From contig JAZBRI010000003.1 in the NCBI GenBank assembly GCA_036874045.1, positions 7,328,501-7,392,500 of the forward strand: a DNA stretch of 64,000 nucleotides. The letters are read 5' to 3'. This document shows, in pieces, positions 57,483 to 64,000 of this stretch; the first letter of the stretch is position 1, and every line of letters starts with the position of its first letter. The notes beneath the pieces are model-generated. The model saw nothing but the letters and a program-made list of their open reading frames with translations. It was not told the DNA's origin and ran no database searches. Both the position numbers and the translations under genes were made by a program. This DNA is from Cymodocea nodosa (taxonomy: Eukaryota; Streptophyta; Magnoliopsida; Alismatales; Cymodoceaceae).

Positions 57483-58790
57483 ATGAAGGTGTATAAGAGT
57501 AAAAATCAAAATGATAATGAAAATGTAATAGTTGAAAATTTAGAAATCATTGAAGAACAATTTGAATCTGCGAATGAAGCTAAAAATGATCAAACAAATC
57601 AACTGAAAGAAAAAGAGTCTTTGAAATCAAAATCTTTATCACCCTATCTTGAAAGATTACAACGAACAATACTTGAAAAACAAGAAAAAATTAGAGAAAT
57701 TTTTGAAAAAGTACAAGTTAACATTCCTTTGTTAGATCTATTGCAGAAAATGCCACCTTGTGCTAAATTTCTTAAGGATTGGTGTACTAAGAAAAAAGAG
57801 CGAAAAGTTCTTAGAAAGGTCTTTTTAGCTGAGCAAAGTAGTTCCCTATTTCTGCCACAAATTCCTAAAAAGTTATCTGATCCTCGAATCCCTGTTATAT
57901 CATGCACCATAGGAAATACCATTTTAGAAAGAACCTTAATAGACTTAGGTGCAGGTATAAATGTTATGCCAAGTGATATATTTGCATCCTTAGGATTAGA
58001 AGGCTTAACTCTTACTAGTACGGTTATTCAATTAGCTGATAGAAGTATAAGATACCCTAGAGGAAAAATAGAGAATGTCTTAATTAAAATTAAAAATTTT
58101 ATATATCCTATTGATATTGTAATTCTGGATTCCCAACAAATTAAGCATAAAAATAGTGATACATCTTTAATTTTGGGAAGGCCATTTTTAGCAACATCAA
58201 GGGCTGTTATAAATTGTAAAACTGGAGTAATGAAGTTAGCATATGGTAATGAGGATACTCAATTAAATATTTTCAAATTAGAAATATTTAAGGAGTTAGA
58301 AATGTCCTTGCATACCATAAACTTTTTAGAGGATGAAGGAGATATGTTAGATGATGTGATTCAAGAAGAATTAAATAGGCAAATCAATTCTGAAATTTTA
58401 GAAGAAAGTGAAAGCATAAATATAGAAGGAGATCTAGAAGAAATTCATTTAAAAAATGATGATGTTCAATTAGGAGCTCTAGCTTCTGATGGACAACATT
58501 TAGAATTAAAACCTTTACCTCCTGAATTAACCTATATATTTCTGGAAGATAAACGAACCTGTCCAATCATTATTGCTTCAGATTTAAAAGAGGATCAAAT
58601 AGTTAAATTAAAAGATGTAGTAAAAAGTTATAAAGAAGCAATAGGATGGACTATAATTGATATAAAAGGGTTAAGTTCAACTTTATGTTGTCACCACATA
58701 TATTTAGAAGAGAATGCTAAACCTGTTAGAATTCCTAAGAGGAGATTAAATCCAAACCTTAAAGAAGTAGTCAGGAAGGAAATAGTTTAA
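57483..58790 (+). pseudogene. Athila-like protease region
   Basis: 435 codons without a stop. PYLERLQRTILEKQEKI and a FLKDWCTKKKE segment precede the aspartic protease (RTLIDLGAGINVMPSDIFASLGL, then ILGRPFLATSRAVINC). The D-L-G-A variant of D-S-G-A is usual in Athila. It ends with the start of reverse transcriptase (RIPKRRLNPNLKEVVRKEIV) at a TAA in frame with the rest of pol. Confidence 0.85.
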
Positions 58791-59717
58791 TGGTTAGATA
58801 ATGACATAATTTATCCAATTTCTGATAGCTCGTGGGTTAGTCCAATCCATGTAGTTCCCAAGAAATCAAGATTAACAGTTATTAGGAATGAAAGTCAAGA
58901 CTTGATACCTACTAGAATTCAATCAGGCTAGAGAGTATGTATAGACTATAGAAAGTTGAATGCTGTAACTAGGAAAGATCATTTTCCCTTACCTTTTATA
59001 GATCAAATGCTGGAAAGATTAGTAGGGCAAGAATATTTTTGTTTCCTAGACGGGTATTCGAGGTATAATTAAATTCTAGTAGCATTAGAGGATCAAGAGA
59101 AAACAACTTTCACCTGTCCTAATGAAACTTATGCTTTTAAGAGAATGCCATTCGGATTATGTATTGCGCTAGCTACTTTTCAAAGGTGTATGCATGGCAT
59201 ATTTACTGGAATGACTAAAGATTTTTTAGAAATATTTATGGATGATTTTACTGTATATGGCAACTCATATGAAGTCTATTTAAAAAATTTAGACGTAATA
59301 TTAAAACGCTGTGTGGAAAAGAATCTGGTTTTAAATTGGGAAAAATGTCACTTCATAGTTAAACAAAGAATAGTCTTAGGGCATGTTGTTTCTAAGAAAG
59401 GGTTAGAAGTAGATAAAGCTAAAATAGAAGTAATTTCTAATCTACCAGAACCTAAATCAATAAAAGATATTAGATCATTTCTAGGACATGCTGGTTTTTA
59501 TAGAAGATTTATTAAAGACTTTAGCAAGATAGCTAGACCTTTAACTAATCCATTAAAAGATGTTCCATTTAACTTTGATAAAAATTGTAAGGAAGCATTT
59601 TTCAGACTTAAGACTAGCTTAATTTCAACTCTTATAATTCAAGCACCTGATTGGAACTATCCATTTGAATTAATGTGCGATGCTTCTGATTTTGCTGTAA
59701 GTGCAGTGTTGGGATAG
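58791..59717 (+). pseudogene. Athila-like reverse transcriptase
   Basis: Reads through three stops (58788, about 58930 and 59070): SSWVSPIHVVPKKS, RVCIDYRKLNAVTRKDHFPLP, then 59145-59717 MPFGLCIALATFQRCM, the catalytic IFMDDFTVYGNS, and FLGHAGFYRRFIKDFSKIARPL. It ends at a TAG where a Gln codon is expected before RNase H. Confidence 0.87.
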
Positions 59718-60152
59718 AAGATAGAAAAATCTCCTAGAATGATTCATTATGCAAGCAAAACCTTAAATGATTCTCAAGTTAATTACATAACTACTGAAAA
59801 AGAATTATTAGCTGTTGTGTTTACTTTAGAAAAGTTTAGATCATATCTGATTGGAGCTAAAGTAATAGTATACATGGAACATTCAGCTCTAAAACATCTA
59901 ATAAAGAAAAAAGAAACTAAACCTAGATTGATCTGATGGATATTATTATTGCAAGAATTTGATCTAGAAATTAAAGATAAAAAAGGTTGTGAGAATGTAG
60001 TAGCAGATGATTTATCAAGATTAGAAATAGAAAAATCAAATATTGAAATTAAGGATAATTTTCCTGATGAACAATTAATGACCATCAACACAATACCTTG
60101 GTATGCAGACATAGTTAATTATTTAGTTACTAGTCTAACACCTGAGGATTAG
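59718..60152 (+). pseudogene. Athila-like RNase H
   Basis: MCDASDFAVSAVLG upstream, then [27 protein letters not shown] and a [19 protein letters not shown] block (His in place of the usual Asp after the catalytic Thr/Asp context), ending [17 protein letters not shown]. Stops near 59935 and 60150 interrupt it. Confidence 0.82.
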
Positions 60153-61400
60153 AATAAACAGGATAAGAAATTGTTTTTCTCAAGAGTAAAATATTACTAT
60201 TGGGAATACCCATACTTATTTAAGAAATGTCCTGATTTTGTTTTAAGGAAGTGTGTTCTAGAAACTAAATATCCGAGCATATTATCTTTCTATCATGACT
60301 AAGCTTGTGGAGGGTATTTTGGTTCAGGGAAAACTACTGTAAAAATTCTGCAATGTGGGTTTTATTAGCCAACACTATTCAAAGATGCTCATAAATATTG
60401 CTTAAGTTGTTTAAGATGTCAACAAATAAGAAGAATATCAAAGAGGAATATGATGCCTCTTAATCCTATTGTTGAGGTTGAAATCTTTGATGTATGGGGA
60501 ATAGATTTTATGGGTCCATTTCCTATGTCTAATCAATTTAATTACATATTGTTGGGGGTGGATTATGTATCTAAATGGATAGAAGCTATTCCTACAAAAA
60601 CTAATGATAACAAAGTGGTAATACAATTTATAAGAACAAATATATTTGCCAGATTTGGAATACCTAAAGCTATTATCAGTGATAGAGGAACTCATTTCTG
60701 TAATAGAAGTTTTGAAGCCTTAATGAAGAAATATGGAGTAAACCACAAAATTGCAACATCATATCATCCGCAAACAAGTGGACAAGTAGAAAGTGCAAAC
60801 AAACAAATTAAATTAATCTTAGAAAAAGTAGTAAATCCTACTAGAACAGATTGGGCTAATAGATTGATAGATGCACTTTAGGCTTATAGAACTGCTTATA
60901 AAACGAGCTTAGGTATGTCACCTTTTAGGCTAGTATATGGAAAAAGTTGTCATTTACCTACTGAAATAGAACATAAAGCTTATTGGGCATTAAAAACTCT
61001 GAACACTAATCTAAATCAAGCGGCTGAAAATATAAAAATGCAATTAATTGAATTAGAAGAATTTAGAAATTAAGCTTATTCGAAGACTGTAAGAGAAAAA
61101 GAAAAAATTAAATTTTGGCATGATAGAAAAATTATTCCAAAAAGCTTTGAAATAGAACAAGAAGTATATCTTTATATGGCTAGACTCCATAACCATTTGG
61201 GAAAATTATAATCTAGATGGGCATGACCTTACATAATTTGAAATATTTATCCTTATGGAACTATTGAAATTGAAAATCCTAAAAATCAGAATATATTTAA
61301 AGTAAATGGACAAAGACTAAAACCTATTCTAAAAACACCAAAAAGCTCCTTTGGAATTCTAGAAGAAGTTAGAGTAGAGGACTACTCGAGCTTTACTTAG
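60153..61400 (+). pseudogene. Athila-like integrase
   Basis: Zinc-binding part (CLSCLRCQQIRR near 60400), then the core GIDFMGPFPMSNQFNYILLGVDYVSKW, IISDRGTHFCNRSFEAL and HPQTSGQVESANKQIK with the D, D, E residues in place. A C-terminal part ([26 protein letters not shown]) follows, ending at TAG 61398-61400. Isolated stops replace Gln, Trp or Arg codons. Confidence 0.85.
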
Positions 61401-61962
61401 TAAGAAATCAAATTTATATTAAAAAAAAATATTAAAAAAATATATATATATGAAATATAAAAATCGTTGCAGTTCAACCGACTGGATCCATCAGTATGAC
61501 CGGAACATAAAAAATATGTATATTAATTTTCAAAAAAATGTTGGTTTTACTGAAACATAGTATTGATTCAACTGAGAAAAAAAAAAAACATTAGGTCTGA
61601 CCGAAACATAGTATCGGTTAAATTGGTAAAAAAATAGAAAAACTATTATCTATAGTATTTTTATTATTATATCTGTTTGTACGGGGAGTCCGTTGAGTTA
61701 TGCTTAACTCAACGAGCTTACTCCATTGAGTCTTGAGTTAGTCAACGAGCTTATTCCGTTGAGTTAACTGTAACTCAACAGAGTACTATAGCTAAGACCG
61801 TGGATAAAATAGTAATAGTTGGTTCGGGAAATGACCCGATTACTTGCCTAAACTTAGAGCTTATTTAAACTAAAACCTAGGGTTTTGGGGGCATTATCCG
61901 GTAAATCATTTAGAATCTAGAACAGTAGAAATCAGAGCGATTTCGTGCTGTTGTGTAACTCC
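61401..61962 (+). promoter_or_regulatory. spacer between pol and accessory ORF, with paired 11-mer boxes
   Basis: No ORF. It repeats the LTR-type motif away from the LTR: CCGTTGAGTTA (61690-61700) with TAACTCAACGA (61705-61715), and CCGTTGAGTTA (61756-61766) with TAACTCAACAG (61771-61781). This suggests a separate promoter for the downstream ORF; that role is inference. Confidence 0.45.
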
Positions 61963-64000
61963 ATGATGAGGAAGATGATGCCTAAATTCTAAGAAGAGGT
62001 AGTAGACACCACACAGTTTCTGAAGGAATCTGAAGAATGGCACATGCGGCAAAAGATCCGGAATACAACAAGAGAGAAAGAGCTACAAAAGGTAGAATCA
62101 GAACTCTTTAACTTGAGGAAAGTTTTGGTTGAGTTAGAAATATAGATACCACAGATAATGGAGACACGAATTAGAGTGGCAACTGAAATTGCAGTAAGTA
62201 AAGAAAGAAAGATCCGGCCAAACAATGAAGTAGCATTAGAGTTAATTCAACGTAAAACCAGATTGTGGTTTAAGAAACGCATTGCTGGTCATGCAAGATG
62301 GGCAATATGGGAGTAGCAACGAGCAAGAGAACAAGAGGAACCAACTGCTGAAAGACCTGTTCCTGAGGAACAGCAGTCAGGACCTCCAGTTCAACCAACA
62401 GAGCCATTGCCACGAGTTGCATTTGCTTGGCCGAGAACTAAAGAAAAAGAGAAAGAATTTGCTAGCTTGGTCAAGACAGCAAGAGACCAAGGTGATACTC
62501 AAGAGATAGCTACAGCTAAGGCACATATTTTATATGATGTTATTAAGAAAAAAAGGGTTGAAGAAAGGATAAGGGCCCAATACAAAATAAAAGTTGAACA
62601 GTATGAGGCAGCAACTAAATCAAGTGTTGCAAGAGAGGCTGGTCCTTCAAGACCAGCAGTTATAAAAAGAGTTAAACAGGAAGAGTCAATACCTGTGGCT
62701 CAAAGGCCTATAGAGCCTACTTTTGTAGATTTAATTTTAGAAGAAGAAGAGGAAGAATAAACACAATTAATCAGAAAAAGGAAAGGAAAAGAAAAAGTGC
62801 CTGAATATGAAGAAATTAAATCTGAAGTACCAATTTTTATAGGGCCTGTAGAGTAAATTTTTATTAACTTGCTATCCGATTCTAAGGAGGAGTAGGAGGA
62901 GCTGCAGTAGTAGGAGCAAAGAAAAGAAAAAAATCAGGCTGAAATTAGTCTACAGCCTGTACAAGAAGAAAGAACAGAAATTAGGACAGAAACTGAATTG
63001 CCCGTGACTCCATCCCAATCTATTACAAAATCAGAAAGAACAGTAACAGAACAAATTGGTAGTCAGGAGGAAAATGAAAGAGCATAAAATGAAGAGGCTG
63101 AAAGAAGCCATTTGGACAAAAATAATTTTACAGATTCAACTAAAGAGCAAGAAACTCTTCATTAATTTATGGAGAGAATTCAAGATAGAGTGGAGAGTTC
63201 TGCTGGCTCACCACCACAAACAGAAACAGAAATTCAGGAATCTATAGAAAATATTCAAATGCAGCCTATAGAAGAGGAAGATCAAGAGCAAACCTCTTTG
63301 GAACAACAAAGTCACTTTCCTAACCCGACTGAAACAACAATTTTGAATGAAGTACATTTTTGTAGTCAGGAAGCTTATACTAAATACCAAGAAATAAGGG
63401 GTTACGACATTATTTACAGTAGACCAGTAAATTGAGATGGAATGCAAGAAATCAAAGATTTATTTGAATTCCAAGGTCTACTGCAATTCATTTCTCAAGA
63501 TAGAGGACATGCAGTATATGAGAATCTAGTGCCCTGTTTTTATGCAAATTTAAGAGAAGGAGAAGGAGGATTAATTTCAAATGTGGAGGAAGCTGATGTA
63601 CAGATAACACCAAAGCTTCTCCACAACATTTTTGGTTTAAAGAATGAAGGACTAGAAATTTTGGAAGATACAACTGTAATCGAATGGACTGAACAGCAAA
63701 TTAAGGATTGTTTAGCTATCAATCCTGGTGTGCCATTATTAAATAGATTGAAGAATTTAAATGGTAAAGCACACATGGTAGCTAACATTCTGATTAAGAA
63801 TGTCTATCAACGACAAGGCCATGACATAGAATTAAGTCAATTTGTTAAATGGGCTACATATGCAGTTGTAAATAAGATTCAAATAAATTGGTCTGCAGTT
63901 TTTATCTCCAAGTTGAAAATAGTGAAGAAGAAATTATTTTATGGAGATTTGATTCCACTGCTGATGGTGGACTGTATTGATTTCACGAAATAGGCATCAA
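61963..64000 (+). pseudogene. Athila-like accessory ORF (env-like position), partial
   Basis: One frame from ATG 61963 (MMRKMMPKF) to the window end, with stops near 61990, 62143, 62314, 62758, 62854 and others, and no frameshift seen. The N-terminal part is charged and helical; the middle is Glu/Gln-rich. From 63442 to 63993 a domain reads EIKDLFEFQGLLQF, VPCFYANLREGEGGL, LLHNIFGLKNEGLEIL, MVANILIKNVYQRQGH and KLFYGDLIPLLM. The domain matches the one in the copia-3 accessory ORF and resembles the putative plant transposon protein domain. No transmembrane segment is obvious in the part seen. Confidence 0.72.

Larger units (their letters stand above)
54462..64000 (+). mobile_element. Athila-like Ty3/gypsy element, 5' LTR to accessory ORF
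   Basis: Complete 5' LTR, tRNA-Asp-type primer site, a shortened gag region, protease-RT-RNase H-integrase in one frame and an accessory ORF that continues past the window. The lineage is shown by the D-L-G-A protease, FMDDF reverse transcriptase box, LGHAGFYRRFIKDFSKIA motif and TGGCGCC primer site. About twenty stops, but no frameshift, interrupt pol. Confidence 0.88.

Noticed and set aside
1..64000. CRISPR arrays, bacterial-type operons or riboswitches
   Set aside because: Repeats here are LTRs and minisatellites without regular spacers, and the gene structure is that of a plant.

Overview
The window is nuclear DNA of a flowering plant. It is strongly AT-rich and made mostly of nested Ty1/copia and Ty3/gypsy LTR retrotransposons, with one interrupted host gene. 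I cannot name the species.

Host gene. One gene is supported, on the + strand at 6547-20857. Seven exons join in phase into about 1016 codons. The product looks like the plant FLIP protein (FIDGETIN-LIKE-1 INTERACTING PROTEIN; MEICA1 in rice, FIRRM/C1orf112 in animals), a partner of the FIGL1 AAA-ATPase that restrains RAD51/DMC1 during homologous recombination. The first five exons are short and spread over 6.5-9.9 kb. An 8.3-kb intron then holds a copia insertion and LINE scraps, and two large exons (18280-19886 and 19963-20857) finish the protein. Intron 2 has the hallmarks of a U12-type intron but lacks AG at the expected acceptor. A site II box and an E2F-like site lie just upstream of the start.

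Layout. 1-3610 is the 3' end of an Athila-like Ty3 element, followed by inverted LTR pieces (3611-5213) and an AT-rich stretch (to about 6430). 6547-20857 is the FLIP-like gene, carrying an RTE-type LINE piece (8240-9313), copia-1 (10962-16592, minus strand, 5-bp target duplication GATGA) and LINE relics (16.7-17.5 kb). 20858-22254 shows nothing clear. 22255-26085 is a deleted copia-2 element (+). About 27000-35996 is a longer copia-2 element (-) with a solo LTR (30198-31734) inside its integrase. 36.1-38.2 kb holds LTR pieces. 38405-47719 is copia-3 (+), a Sirevirus-like element with an accessory ORF after pol; a second copia-3 copy (47720-53986, -) lies head-to-head with it. 53987-54461 is a hairpin plus a GC-rich minisatellite. 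54462-64000 is an Athila-like element with complete 5' LTR, tRNA-Asp-type primer site, pol in one frame broken only by stop codons, and an accessory ORF that runs out of the window.

Most interesting signals. (1) LTRs of both superfamilies carry repeated pairs of opposed 11-mers, TCG-nnn-AGTTA then TAACT-nnn-CGA, 3-7 bases apart, with free central triplets. (2) A 54-bp stretch of an Athila-like LTR matches a copia-3 LTR at 53 of 54 positions. (3) The accessory ORFs of copia-3 and the Athila-like element share a domain, and their non-coding 3' regions are also related. Together these point to exchange of modules between Ty1 and Ty3 elements in this genome.
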